Source: Argyresthia goedartella (taxonomy: Eukaryota > Arthropoda > Insecta > Lepidoptera > Argyresthiidae). From it: a stretch of DNA of 64,000 nt. Below the pieces are notes generated by a model, which ran no database searches, was not told the origin of the DNA, and saw only the letters and a list, made by a program, of their open reading frames with translations. The position numbers and the translations under genes are program-made. The stretch lies in the NCBI GenBank assembly GCA_949825045.1, contig OX463815.1:32727356-32791355 (forward strand), written 5' to 3'. Shown one piece after another: positions 53,050 through 64,000 of the stretch (its first letter is position 1; each line of letters starts with the position of its first letter).

Positions 53050-54810
53050 TACATGGTATATTTTTGATGCCTAGCCAATTTTCACGTCATTGTAAAAGTA
53101 TAATCGTTATATTTATGAAAAAAAAAGTTTTTTTTTATATTTTTTAACACAAATTAAAATTATATTCACTTACTTACTCGTTGTTTCACCACGCGCACCG
53201 CCCATTATTATTATTCTCATTTAGGATTTATAAAGTGACGTAAAATGCGGATTCACAAAAAGAAAAGTTGTTTTTTACTAACGTCAAAATTACCCTGTAT
53301 ATGTGATGTTCACTGGTGAAGGTGCCTTATGGTCATTTGGTATGGTAGTATTATGCATACTGGTGGTTTGGTATTATGCATACTTCGGCATTCTGTGCCT
53401 GATAAGCTATTGATAGCACAAAAGTTTAGTCTCTTTTACAGATCCGGAGATTTTGAAAGTTTTGACAAAAATCATAAAATATAAGAAACAGGTTTTAACT
53501 ACAATTTTACATACCAAATGTTAGAAATAAATATGTATTATTATGATCAAAAAATATCAAAATTTAAATTACACATTTTAGTCTGAGGACAAAAATAAAA
53601 AATCCCTTTCATTTCAAAAAAAAACAGTAGTTATCTACGAAACTAGAAACCGCCATAAGGCAACTTTACCTGTGGGACGTCACGTATATCTGATGGCAAT
53701 AAAGTATATCATATCATTATAAACAACCAAAAATGTATATAAAGGCAAAGTGACAAAATTATGATAACATCATAATCGTCTACATAGATACTGACATCAT
53801 TTTCAGACTTTCGTGGTGTGGATATTTCTGGTTGTATAGCATCTGTAGATCTATTTGCGCAGCCTGCATGCTCATAAACTGGTTGTTTTTTTTTCGATAC
53901 ATAGGTTAAAAGTCCATTCCCAGAAAATTTGTCCCCATAATGCCCTGCCCAAAAATGTATGGGGATACATACGTACGTTCTGGGTTTTAATCCACGTTCG
54001 GATATTAATATTATTCTCTTTTTGTTGTTGTTTTATTATTTTTAGTGGTTAAGTTTTCTTGTAAGATTTCGTGTGCGAGCCCAACCCGCACTTGGCCAAT
54101 TTTAACTTATTTAAAAAAAAATATAAAGTTATTAATTACGAAAAAACTAAATTACTTTGGGTAACTTTTTGACCGTCGTTTCTTCGCTAATACCTCAATG
54201 ATTCTGTGAAATAAGGTGTAAAGTAGTAGTAGTGATTAAAAAAACAAAAAAAACAGACTGGTCACTGGTACACTGAAAAACACAAAAGAATCACATAAGA
54301 CTTGAATTAAAATCATCCTTGTTTTAAACAAATTTTAGAAACAAAAAAATAACTGTTGCAATAATTGTAAAATCTGTTATAAAATTGAAATTAGTTTCAT
54401 GTTTTCTCATCACGTGAGTTTCATCAAAGTTAATAGTGTTTTTTTACTTTAATCTATGTAGTTCACAGAATTGTTGATGTATTCGCTATCAAACGACAGT
54501 CAATTAGTTACCTAATTATTTTTTTGTAATGTGACTAATTTTGGAAAATAATTAAAAAGTTTAATTACTCGAACGAAACCCATAAATTATTGAATTTGCT
54601 GGAAATTGGCTCTTCTCTGACCCCTCTGAATATATATGTATCGAGTAATCAATCATCTGTACTATGTACCTGCGCTGGACTAGACAATTTCTATCAAAAA
54701 CATTTCTAACTTTAGCATTAATAATAACATGTTTTACAATTACATGAGTGTGCTTTACATTTATCAATTGATGAATACAATCTTTTATCAGAGTGTTACT
54801 TAGTGTTATC
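53050..54810. other. AT-rich spacer with minor repeats
   Basis: 'ggtattatgcatac' duplicates at about 53343-53385. The minus-strand end of the 21718 repeat is at 54060-54105. No gene or exon recognised. Confidence 0.4.
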
Positions 54811-54817
54811 ATATATG

Positions 54818-55189
54818 TGTCACCGTAAGATTTTCAAAACCGTTCGTTTGTAAACTAACGCGTTAGTTTGTAAAGTATCGACAAATTGTAAACCAGTTTA
54901 GAATTAACGATTATTTTGTTCTTACATGTCAACCTAACACGAAGACTATTCGAGGGCTTCGCTGCGCCCGCCCCCTCTAGTCTTAACCTAAGCTACCGCA
55001 GTGTTTGCCATGGTATTTCGTTTACAATTCAAGTTTAAACCAATTCACATTTTAACGGTTTTATTATAAACTAACGCGTCATATCGTAAGCAGTACGGTG
55101 CAGTTTACAATTTATCGATAGTTTGTAAACTAACGAGAGAAAAAAACGTTAGATCATAAACTAACGCTTTTGACAATCTTACGGTGACA
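54818..55189 (+). mobile_element. MITE family A copy 3 (complete)
   Basis: Ends TGTCACCGTAAGATTTTCAA and complement of TGTCACCGTAAGATTGTCAA, flanked by TA. Hairpin core 54926-55018, stem class II. Several ctaacgcgtta palindromes inside. Confidence 0.9.
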
Positions 55190-55199
55190 TATACATCAT

Positions 55200-57090
55200 G
55201 TCATGTGGCACTGCTTTTGTAACAATTTCAGTGAACTTTGATGTGCATTCGGTTTGCGCCCTTTAACTTTTAACCCACTTATCAGGTATTCATTTGGTAT
55301 TACATCGCCATACGGCACTGATTTTTTGATGCATCAAAAAACACCTGTCAAAAATATTGCCACTTGTCAAAAATAGTCCCAATAGTCCCACCCCATCCAA
55401 GAATGAACATGTGATTGCCTCTACGCTGTGCCTTTGCTACCCCATCTGAGAAAAAGCGTGATAAATATTTTGTTTTTTAATAGGCCCTATGCTCTACCAT
55501 GGATTCGTCCATGGCTCTACCAAGTCCAACTTCAAGTTCAAAGATTTTTATTCATAATGGCACAAAAATTGAGACTTAATGAACGTCATAACATAATCAA
55601 GCATGCATAATAAAACATACCTCTGCCACCCCATCTGAGAAATGGTGTCGCACATTCTATTTTTCATTACTCATATTGTGCTTGTGCGGCGTGTGCCAAC
55701 CCGTCTTGGAAAGAGAAAAAAAACGACAAAAAAGAACGCTACATAAAAAATATGCGAACATTGAAGAACGCTACATAGATAATATGCGAACATTGAAGAA
55801 CGCTGCATAGAACATAGGCGAACATTGAAGAACCGCTACATAGAGATAGAGAATCGGCATCAACAGGCGAATACGAAATTTTAGGATTGCTGAAATATGC
55901 GATGAGACAATACGATACAATAAAAAATGATTGTGAATAAAAACATACCTAACAAATTAGAAAGGTAGGAGGTTACAGTCCCACAAGTATTTATAGCATG
56001 GTCCTATGATCTCTCGTGAATATATTTAATACGTTTATCTACACACGTATCATAAACCCTCTTTACTGCGTTCAAAAACCGCACGTTACGATCAGCATTA
56101 TGTTAAACTACTTGGTAAAAACTCGTTTCGTATCTGGAAAACTACACATTATGGTCATTATGTGTAGTTTTCTACATATAATGACATTCAAATTTCGAAC
56201 GCCGACGCCCGCCTGCATGCCGCCCCTAGTTTGTCTGTGAAGTTGGTACTGACATTCAAATTTAGAACGCCCGAAGTTGGTGCTACAGAACAAGCTAAAC
56301 AACTGCAGAGAGACAACGGTCAAACATGCGGTTCCTGAACACATCAAAGAGAGCTTATGATATGTGTGTAGATAAACTAGTGTATGTAACTGTACATAAT
56401 TAGGCATTATGTAGCAGTCACATAAACTACTATTATTTATATCCCTGCACATCTTTGCACTACGAATGAAAATAAAACAATTTTTATGCAAACTCATGTA
56501 AAAAAATACTATAAATGCTATGTGCATAAGTTTGATTGTCAAACAAGGGTTGTAAGTCATCAATTGCACGCGAGCGAGGGTGAATTATGGTTCGAGGGTG
56601 TAATAGCTAGATCACTTACACCCGACCCGAGTGTAATACTCTACTTTTCGTCGCTTATTCGAGGAAATATTTTATTACGTTTGAAATATACATATATCTA
56701 ATGACGTTTTCAGCAAGATTTGTGTGGCGCCCATAATTATTTCTCTTCCTGCGAATATTGGGCCAGTCAGCGTGATCGTTTTAAAAAGGAAAACCACTCT
56801 AGTTTGTCACTTTTGAGCGACTTGCTGGGGTCTTGCCACAAATATGATGAGAACTTGTCCCAAAAACAATGAAATAAATAATGAAATGTTTATTCGTCAA
56901 CTCACATCAATAAAAAACATTTAAGTGGTGAATGCGCGAGGGGGTAGCTGTAAAATTGCTGGGTTCATCGTTGGAAAGCGCGATAGGCGAAAACCTGTGT
57001 TGTGATTTCCAAATGACAAACAATGAATGGAGCCCCGTTTGATTCTATAATTTACTTACCTCCCTAAAGTACCAAAAAAAAAATCAAAAT
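55200..57090. other. Spacer with short tandem and inverted repeats
   Basis: A ~40-bp unit ('gaacattgaagaacgctaca' plus 'tagataatatgc') repeats about 3.5 times at 55738-55842. A 17-bp hairpin is at 56137-56172 (gaaaactacacattatg). 'gacattcaaatttcgaacgc' repeats at 56183 and 56252. No gene. Confidence 0.45.
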
Positions 57091-57094
57091 TCAA

Positions 57095-57520
57095 AAAGAG
57101 TTTATTTCCATAAGAAACACATAGGTAACATTTGGAGAATGTCAAATCTTAAACTAACACATGTATAAGGTACAGGGAAATATAGAACTCAATTTGAATT
57201 CCGTCACCTCAATGTTTTAGATGCTGGAGGCAAAGAGGCGACTAGAAACCTCCAGCTTTATACGTTATTTTTTACAGAATTGGAGCTAACACCTTCCCAA
57301 GCTTTCTTGTCTTCTGCATAATCTGATATTTTGTAGTAACCTTTTTTACATAAGTGATTTTAACGTCATTTTTAAATTTATTTACAGACAATTCTTGTAA
57401 CTCAGTCGGTATTTTGTTGTAAAAGCGAATACATTGCCCATTAAAAGATACATTAACCTTATGGAGCCTAGTAGTAGGTATAGCTAGTTTATTCCTATTT
57501 CTAGTCTACCATTTACCTCC
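57095..57520 (-). pseudogene. LINE C-terminus and 3' end, minus strand
   Basis: The minus strand from about 57510 reads a LINE distal domain: 'HKVNVSFNGQCIRFYNKIPT', 'ELSVNKFKNDVKITYVKKGY' and 'YKISDYAEDKKAW', then a stop. A 3'UTR ends 'gaaataaactctttttgaat' at 57095. This C-terminal motif is shared by many insect CR1/Jockey polyproteins. Confidence 0.7.
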
Positions 57521-57724
57521 CGCATATCGAGTTAAATACAACTTGTTTTAACAGCATTAGTGATGGATGAAATACATATTTATTTAATTAATAATGTAAA
57601 TTATCTTCAAAATGCATCGCTTCATCAGCGTCATCGGCCTTGAAGACAAAGCTAAGGCTAAGCTATTATAAATATGGAATAACATGATCCGTGTCATTTG
57701 CATTTGCAGTATTCGATACTTCGT

Positions 57725-57740
57725 CGAGTCAGTATTGCGG
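57725..57740 (+). promoter_or_regulatory. Candidate initiator (TCAGT) of the gene at 57849
   Basis: 'cgagTCAGTattgcgg' matches the arthropod Inr; it lies 116 bp before the ATG in a GC-rich patch. Confidence 0.4.
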
Positions 57741-57848
57741 TGAACGGCGTCCGCGCATCACGCCACTTTATTTGCCTCAGACCGGTCCGGCTAAATCGGA
57801 ACGCAGCTCTCCCATTTGGCGCGAAAGCTCCAAAATTTTTTTCTTATA

Positions 57849-57929
57849 ATGAGCCTGGAACAAAGGTACCAGAAGGTGGCTGAGACCTTCGAGAAGTACA
57901 AAATCGGCGAATGGGGCATCCCTAGAACG
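57849..57929 (+). CDS. Probable first coding exon of an unidentified gene
   Basis: 27 codons, MSLEQRYQKVAETFEKYKIG then EWGIPRT, from ATG to donor ACG|GTAAAA in phase 0. The 5' flank (57720-57848) is unusually GC-rich for the region and carries an Inr-like TCAGT, as expected for a 5'UTR. Charged, helical and repeat-free. I do not recognise it and find no further exon in the remaining 6 kb, implying a long first intron. Could also be a small protein reading through (VKNN...), but the donor makes splicing likelier. Confidence 0.55.
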
Positions 57930-58435
57930 GTAAAAAATAATACTGACACTATTAAAGTTACAATAAAGAGAAAAAGGAATGCTGTCCTTTGTTGTTTTGT
58001 GATTAATCCGACATCAAGATATATTATCATAGCGTTTATTCAGATATAAAGTACATACAATTTTAAATCCGCCAAACTGTCGACATGGGAACACATTTTA
58101 CTTTGTTATCAGTTTTGTAACCAAAAACTGCCGTTAATATAAAATATCCGAGTGCGAGTAAGATCCGCCAGTATTTGCGAAAATAATTGTTTCATCAATT
58201 TAGTCGATATAAACAATTACCAAGTTTAGTTAAGTACCCTAATTTTCCGTGCTTTTTAGGGTTCCGTACCCGAAGGGTCCCACCGGAGCCCTATTTCTGC
58301 CACTCACCGCCCGACCGACGTCTATTAACCAAAACCTGTGTTTTACATCCAAACTGTTAAAGCAAATTGTCACAGTGTAAAAATCTTGTTGATCCTAAGA
58401 CAAAAAAAAATACAAAAAATATAATATACGGCCTC

Positions 58436-58680
58436 TGTGGCGCAGCGGTTGTGGCTCTGCCTACCATGCGAGAGGTCCCGGGTTCGATCCCCGGCTGGGG
58501 GTAATGAAAAAAAAAAAAAAAAAAAACAATCCCCAGGTTTTGGATGTTTATATGTGTGTGACTTCGCTGTTTCTGGTTACCATGACACAGGGTATCCTAG
58601 TGTGGGGCCAGAAGCAATGTATGTGCCTGTATATAAATGTTTATGTTTATGTTTATGTTTATTTGACCTACCCCATCAAC
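58436..58680 (+). mobile_element. SINE family 2, complete reference copy
   Basis: tRNA-like head with 'ctctgtggcgcagcggttgt' (box A) and 'cccgggttcgatccccggct' (box B), A19 linker, body 'ggatgtttatatgtgtgtga' to 'ggggccagaagcaatgtatg', and a (GTTTAT)n tail. Five partial copies lie in the window (31152, 37437, 38549, 38868, 39870). Confidence 0.92.
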
Positions 58681-58784
58681 TGGTATTGTTGAGTAGATAA
58701 ATACTGCGTTTTTCGTTTTAAAAAATATTAGAATGAGAAGCCACCAATGTCAGCGTTTTTTTTACAAGATCGAAAGATTTTTAA

Positions 58785-59115
58785 CTTTCATAATTCATAA
58801 TTCTTTATTGCACACAAATATTTAAAAAGATACATTAAGAGAAAAATACATGTACAAAGGCGAGCTTATCTCTAAAAAGTGATTTCTTCCAGCAAACCAA
58901 GGCATTACAGGAATTGGTATCATAAAAGGGTAGGCAGTGCACAATAAATACTATAACTAAAATGCCTAGGAATAAATTAAATACCTATAAAATACACATA
59001 AGAAATACAAAATAATTACCGATATATAGGTATACTAAACTAAACTTTACATATAATATAACTTTTACGAAAGAGAGAGGTAGTGCTCTTTAATACGTTT
59101 CTTATAATAGAAAAG
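58785..59115 (-). repeat. LINE 3'UTR and end (CR1-like family)
   Basis: Reverse complement matches 820-1015 and 1588-1720: 'cactctttt', 'agagcactacctctctcttt', 'cctaggcatttta', 'aagctcgcctttgtacatg', 'tgcaataaagaattatgaat'. Confidence 0.83.
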
Positions 59116-59239
59116 AGTGGGAGTCTTATAGTGCTAGTTACTTCTAACCTATGACCTTAAAATTTGGTGATAACGTTTATTATATAACGTATATTTTACT
59201 TACAAACGCCAATATTGATAAATCAGTTTTTTTCTTTAT

Positions 59240-59600
59240 TCCCCCATTTTCAACCGACTTACAAAAGGAAAACGCGCTCAATTCATCTGTTTTTGTGTAT
59301 GTTTGTTACGCGATTACTCCGTCAATTATGATACGATTTTGATGATTCTTGTTTTGGTAGGTCATACTTCAAAGGTGATTCAGCGATTTTTTAAAAAATC
59401 AACAAATACAAAAAAAAATACACAGATGACGTTTTGGTTTGTGGTTCCGTGCAGCAAAAGTTTTGATGAGGACTTTTAATGAACACAGACTTCATTCGCA
59501 TCCCGACAGGGGAGGAAGAAATAAGGCTTGAACTTGGAGTAGGTTTTTTAAGTTTTTATCTTGGTGATTATGAAGCTACATTATTATTTCACATTATTCT
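59240..59600 (+). repeat. Dispersed lepidopteran repeat ('caaccgactt' type)
   Basis: 'ttcaaccgacttacaaaagg', 'gttacgcgattactccgtca' and 'catcccgacaggggaggaag' are blocks of a widespread non-coding repeat; ends not resolved. Confidence 0.5.
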
Positions 59601-59609
59601 ACATTTCCG

Positions 59610-61070
59610 AATGTGCAAAATGTGCGCTTGGCCAGTTTTTTAAATATAACACACGGGCCGCCTGTTTCTTACCATCATAATTAGACATATCCGTTAGGTT
59701 AGGTCTGTTACAGTTGAAGGCAATTGTAATGATCACGCTAGCATTTTGTATGCATACAAATTACGTACATAAAACGTATATGGAGATGGTCTAAAAATAT
59801 AACCATAATTGTTAACATCGTGGCCAGATTATTAAATGTATCATTTCTAATGTGTTTACATTAGAAGTTTTATTGAACGAACAATTTTTTTGGGTCGTAA
59901 CACTGTGGTATATAATTGAAAGGATCGACTTAAGCGACATTGAAGCTAATCCGCTGATGATGTGATCGAAGAACAGATCGTTTCAGAGATCTATAGTTTC
60001 AGAAGTTTGTTGTTGAAACCCTAAAAACAATCTAGCATATAAATATGCAGACACATATGTATGGGTTGAGAGAATTTGCGATAAAATTCATGTTTCCTAG
60101 AGCGATTCTGTCTTTTCTATATATAATATAGACTATATTGTATCAGTTATGGACGAAGTACAGGACAAGCTATTTAGTTTATCTTTTCGCTTTGATCCCC
60201 ACGAAATCGAGTTCAAAAGTTGGCTGTTCTTTCACATTCGTTAAGTATGGTACCTATGTACCTACTTAATACCTACCTATTTAGCCAATAGACCTGAACG
60301 GATTCAACTTGTTCCATTTGGCCATTAGTGCATGAATTGCATCAATTCTACGTTGACCTCTTCAATTTTGACGACCAACCCGGTACCGAACTCAGGTGAC
60401 TGGCATATCCTGACTGAATCACAGACTAGTCCTCAATTAGTAGCGTCGTGTACGGCGTCCCACGTAGTACGGGGCTAAATGGAATTTTAGGGGTTTTATT
60501 TCGTTGCCAGGTGGCACCAAAACATTGCTAAGAGAAAACATATATGCAGCCAAATCCATTTATGTCTGTTAGTTCCAATTAGCTCCGTTTTACCGGTAGT
60601 AATTCGCGTCACTGATCCGTTTCCTTTTCAGTAGCTGCCTGAGGATATCTGTTTAATCTACTCTATCAATGCCATCAATAGCACGGGCTGTCAGATTTTA
60701 TATATCAATTATGTGTAGAGAAGTCTATCTCTAAGAAAGTGCAGCAAGATTTCTGTTACAGATTGTTTGTTATCTGTAGTTCATCGTCGAAAACAAACCG
60801 AATATAGTCAGTTTAGTCAGGACCCTTTATTCGAAATCAACATTAATTACGATAATTGTATAATTTTACCGTCAATCCATCATATTATAAGTAATCGAAT
60901 AATTGTCTATTTGAGAGAACAGAGATGAAACCGGTGTCAAATCGATGGAGTACATTATTACAAGCAAAAGTGTGTTGTTATGAATTTTGTAAACGATATA
61001 CTTTGCGAGAAATCTGAGTTAAAAGTCCAAAAAAGGCAACATATTCATCGATATATATTATAATTATAAT
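59610..61070. other. AT-rich spacer, no gene
   Basis: About 1.5 kb without recognised repeat or exon; consistent with a long intron of the gene starting at 57849. Confidence 0.4.
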
Positions 61071-61072
61071 AA

Positions 61073-61260
61073 AAAATAACGGTCGAGTACGAGTCGGACT
61101 CGCGCACGAAGGGTTCCGTAACAACGCATAATGGTATTCAAGTTTACATCGGGATTAGGTTTCTTTAATTTTCCTTTGTGTTTAGATAGCAAAATGCTGT
61201 TTACAAATTTATTGGTAATATACTTTCATACTCCTATTATCTAACCAGGCGCCTTTATAA
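61073..61260 (+). repeat. 5' part of the 21718-type repeat
   Basis: 'gtacgagtcggactcgcgca' and 'cgaagggttccgta' start; 'ttggtaatatactttcatac' continues it to about 61260, where a LINE tail begins. Confidence 0.65.
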
Positions 61261-61261
61261 G

Positions 61262-61470
61262 ATTCATAATTCTTTATTGTTCACAATTTTTTAGAAGTTA
61301 CATTAAAAGAAAATGTATGTACAAAGGCGAGCTTATTAGCTTAGCCAAGACATTATAGAAAATTGTATCATAAAGGGGTAGGCAGTGCACAATAAATACT
61401 ATAAATAAAATGCCTAGGAATAAGTTAAATACCTATAAAATGCAGATAGTTAATACAAAATAATGAGGGA
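61262..61470 (-). repeat. LINE 3' end (CR1-like family)
   Basis: 'gattcataattctttattgt' through 'aggcagtgcacaataaatac' and 'tgcctaggaataagtt' parallels 58785-59010 in the same orientation. Confidence 0.82.
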
Positions 61471-61671
61471 GAACGATTTTTTTTGTCTAGTAACCAGAAC
61501 GCAGTACGGTTTTTTTTATTATTTCTGATTTGCCCCCCAATTGTGCCCCCAATACACAATTGGGTCACAAAATACACAAGTGTAACAAATTTTTACTTAA
61601 TTGGCTTAGAATTCGGTCGTTTAATATCACACACCTAGGACAGACTTATGAGTAATTAATCCTATTTAATA

Positions 61672-61921
61672 ATAATACCTTGGATACTATTTACACACAT
61701 TGATCTAGCCCCGAACTAGGATTCCCTGTATCTTGGGTACTAGACAACGATACACATACTTATATAGATAAATACTATATTTGGATAGATAAACAACCAT
61801 GACTAGGGTACAAACATCCGTTCTCATCAAATAAATATTTGCCCCACCGGGACTCGAACCCGGGACCCTTGGCTTCGTAGGCAGGGTCACTGCCGACTCG
61901 GCCATTCGGGTCGTCTGGTTT
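61672..61921 (-). mobile_element. SINE family 1, complete copy
   Basis: On the minus strand: head 'gacgacccgaatggccgagt' (box A) and 'cccgggttcgagtcccggtg' (box B), body, then 'tagtacccaagatacaggga' and 'ggctagatcaatgtgtgtaa'. The head differs from the 7057 copy, suggesting a sister subfamily. Confidence 0.88.
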
Positions 61922-62453
61922 ATTATCGTTCCGTTTTGCCTTTAAAAAGGTACGGAAACCTAAAATACGCGAATCACCTCTGTCGCTCGTGAGGTCTACA
62001 GCTTACAGAGCCAGTGATAGTTATGTTATTATCATGCTCTATACGAACCGGGTTTTACGTAAACTATCTACTTTCTCCGTGTTTGAACCGCGCCGTGTTG
62101 CCACTTATTAGCTTACCTAACGATGCGCCGGCGCACACTTAATATGATGCCAATTAATGCGCTTGCCATTCCGCTGAGGGGCGATGGACTGGCCCAATAA
62201 CACGTCACTACAACTGGCCTTTTGTCAGATCACAGTCAAGCACGCCACGTTGGTCATACGTCAACGTAGTGCCACACTTTTTCTCATACGAGGTGGCAGA
62301 GGCTCAGTTGCGTCTACGTTTCGCCAGTTAAACGCAATAATAGATTTTAACCTCTCGACACCTTGTTTTGGCTCTGAGTCACCGCGATTTTGACCGTCAT
62401 GCCATGGTAATAAAATTCAAAACCTATAGTAAGTAGGTAGTTGAACGTATATA

Positions 62454-63352
62454 TGTCACCGTAAGATTGTCAAAACAGTTAGTTTGTAAATTAACGCGTT
62501 AGTTTGTAAATTATCGACAAATTGTAAACCAGACCGACAGGGTTTAGAATTTATGTTTCTTTTGTTCTTACATGTCCACCTAATACGAAGACTATTCGGG
62601 CGCTTCGGTGCGCTCGCCCCCTCTAACGCGTCTTCACCTAAGCTACCGCAGTGTTTGCCCGGGTATTTCCTTTGGGATTCAAGTTTAAACCAGTTCATAA
62701 TTTAACGATTTTATTATAAATTGATTGTATGTCGCAGTTAGTAGGTTAAATCAGATACTTAACTAACCCTCTAGACCGTTAATTAAATGCCGACTTTTAA
62801 CCAAGTCACTAAAATTCCGTCAGACAAATGAGTGAACGAAACGTTTAACGAGTCGTCTAAACGTTCCTAGGCAACAAGACATATACAATATTAATATTTT
62901 TTTATGTGTACATAAGTTTATGTTTTAATTATTTTTTGCTGATCTTACATGTTCAACCTAACACGAAGGATAAAGGGGGCTTCGCTTCGCTCACCCCCTT
63001 TACCCTTCACCTAAGCTACCGCAATGTTTTGCCCTGATATAAGCTGTGCAAATCAGCTGTTGTCGTGACGACATCTTGTTTTCCAACACGCCGGCTTTCG
63101 GTAAGTCAGATTATTAAACGTTTATGCTTTATTTAAATCAAAATGCTAATGACTTGGTTAAACGTCGGTATTAACGGTCTAGAGAGTTAGTTAAGTGACT
63201 GATTTAACGGACCAACTGCGACATATATATTCCATCTTCTTAAAGGGGGTGTAGAGCCTGCACCTGGCCCACTTGAGCGGGGCCTTTGTGCATCTCCCTT
63301 TCGCCTGCACGTCTATTTCAGCCGTGCAGTTTTTGACAAGCTTACGGTGACA
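62454..63352 (+). mobile_element. MITE family A copy 4, carrying a nested MITE B
   Basis: Ends TGTCACCGTAAGATTGTCAA and complement of TGTCACCGTAAGCTTGTCAA, TA-flanked. Own hairpin core at 62570-62668 (class II). Interrupted at 62730 by family B, after which its right end reappears at about 63330. Confidence 0.83.
62730..63223 (+). mobile_element. MITE family B nested in family A
   Basis: About 53-bp inverted ends (TGTCGCAGTTAGTAGGTTAA left; TGTCGCAGTTGGTCCGTTAA from the right), continuing through 'acttaactaac' and 'ctctagaccgttaat', flanked by TA. Carries a class I hairpin core at 62948-63040. Confidence 0.88.
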
Positions 63353-63705
63353 TATGTTTCCAGGTACCAAGAGGTTAACCGTCTTCAAAATTGTTGTCAC
63401 TCGCAATGGTACGAATTGTTGAGTATGTTAGGAATGTTCCGAAATACATAAATGTTAACCTGTTTACATAGCTGTGGGCGAGGTAACATCATAACATAAT
63501 AGAACAATCGTACTTCCAGCTGTGGTGCTATGGTCCATCAAGGTTATTTCCTAATAATAATACGAGTACCATCAACAAAGATGACACTCTACTCTTGAAC
63601 TTTATTACCGAGACTTATGGCCGACAAATGCCAAAACTATAACTTTGTATACTTCAGCACGTGGATACCAATATCACTAGGCCTGACAGATGAAACACGA
63701 GTTAG

Positions 63706-63708
63706 AAA

Positions 63709-63739
<31 letters not shown>

Positions 63740-63830
63740 CATTTATTAGAAGGAAGTGAACACACTACAATTACAACAAAGAAACAAAACACAGAGCTGA
63801 AAAATGGCAATGACACATGATATTAAATGA
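63706..63830 (-). repeat. (GAAA)n microsatellite and retroposon-tail-like sequence
   Basis: About eight gaaa units (63706-63738) followed by 'acatttattagaaggaag'; read in reverse this is 'aataaatgt' plus (TTTC)n, the usual end of a LINE or SINE. Confidence 0.6.
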
Positions 63831-64000
63831 AATGACAGTCGTGGTGTGTCAATTTAATTATAAAGAGTTAGCACTGATCTCGGGCCAAGTTTAACATTTC
63901 TGACATTTCTATAGAACGTTAATGTTGACCGTCTGTCCCTCGCGTCCTAGGCACAATAAGTTGAACTTATTCGTTTCGATAATAATAATATATTTTTTTT

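Noticed and set aside
56108..56569. 153-codon minus-strand frame
   Set aside because: AT-rich composition, crosses a hairpin and a short tandem repeat, no homologue recognised and no splice context.
58436..58510. tRNA gene (also at 7057, 31152, 38868, 52890, 61921)
   Set aside because: Box A and B are present, but acceptor-stem pairing is poor and each is joined to a shared SINE body and tail.

Overview
The window is insect nuclear DNA, almost certainly from a moth or butterfly. It is AT-rich, its host genes are made of small widely spaced exons with GT/AG introns, and it is packed with repeats I recognise from Lepidoptera: tRNA-headed SINEs, the repeat carrying 'gtgcgagtcggactcgcgc' and 'gggttccgta', LINE tails with 'gcccagcagtggga', and a DD37D mariner. 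Nothing bacterial is present.

The main host gene is on the minus strand, from 41,236 down to 6,916. Eight coding exons (41128-41236, 40764-40841, 39708-39846, 38371-38506, 37276-37405, 23596-23747, 8355-8474, 6916-7002) join with consistent splice phases into one frame of about 316 codons. Its N-terminal coiled-coil third matches G protein pathway suppressor 2 (GPS2), a subunit of the NCoR/SMRT-HDAC3 corepressor. A 3'UTR of about 0.9 kb and a poly(A) signal near 6,024 follow. Two introns of 13-15 kb hold most of the transposons. Two probable first coding exons of other plus-strand genes lie at 45707-45745 and 57849-57929; I could not find their later exons.

Left to right: 1-1.7 kb, 3' part of a LINE. 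2.2-4 kb, a Tc1/mariner-like transposase relic split by a hAT-like element. 4.6-5.2 kb, a MITE. 5.2-5.7 kb, a 33-bp minisatellite. 6-8.5 kb, the GPS2 3' end with two SINEs, one headed by 5S rRNA. 9-11.8 kb, a minus-strand LINE relic. 12.9-20.15 kb, a two-ORF LINE with a 48-A tail, interrupted in ORF1 by a 2.68-kb LTR element. 20.2-20.8 kb, a second 33-bp minisatellite. 22.16-23.7 kb, thirteen tandem copies of the end of a GPS2 exon plus its splice donor. 26.9-30.2 kb, a DD37D mariner split by a 2-kb hAT. 32.0-32.5 kb, an internally deleted Crypton. 33.8-36.3 kb, a gag/pol-less LTR element whose left LTR carries a LINE fragment. 37-41 kb, the GPS2 5' exons with SINEs and hairpins. 46.5-48 kb, 54.8-55.2 kb and 62.4-63.4 kb, a MITE family with an unusual hairpin core. 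50-51.8 kb, a Crypton with an apparently intact, intron-containing tyrosine recombinase. The rest is AT-rich DNA with retroelement tails.

The most unusual points are: (i) the intact-looking Crypton and its coding-deleted relative 18 kb away; (ii) a hairpin module with changed stem sequence but conserved loop and flanks, shared by three MITE families with different ends; (iii) a tandem array built from a GPS2 exon/intron boundary; (iv) SINEs sharing one body under a 5S-rRNA head in one copy and a tRNA head in another; (v) several nested insertions whose target duplications give their order.
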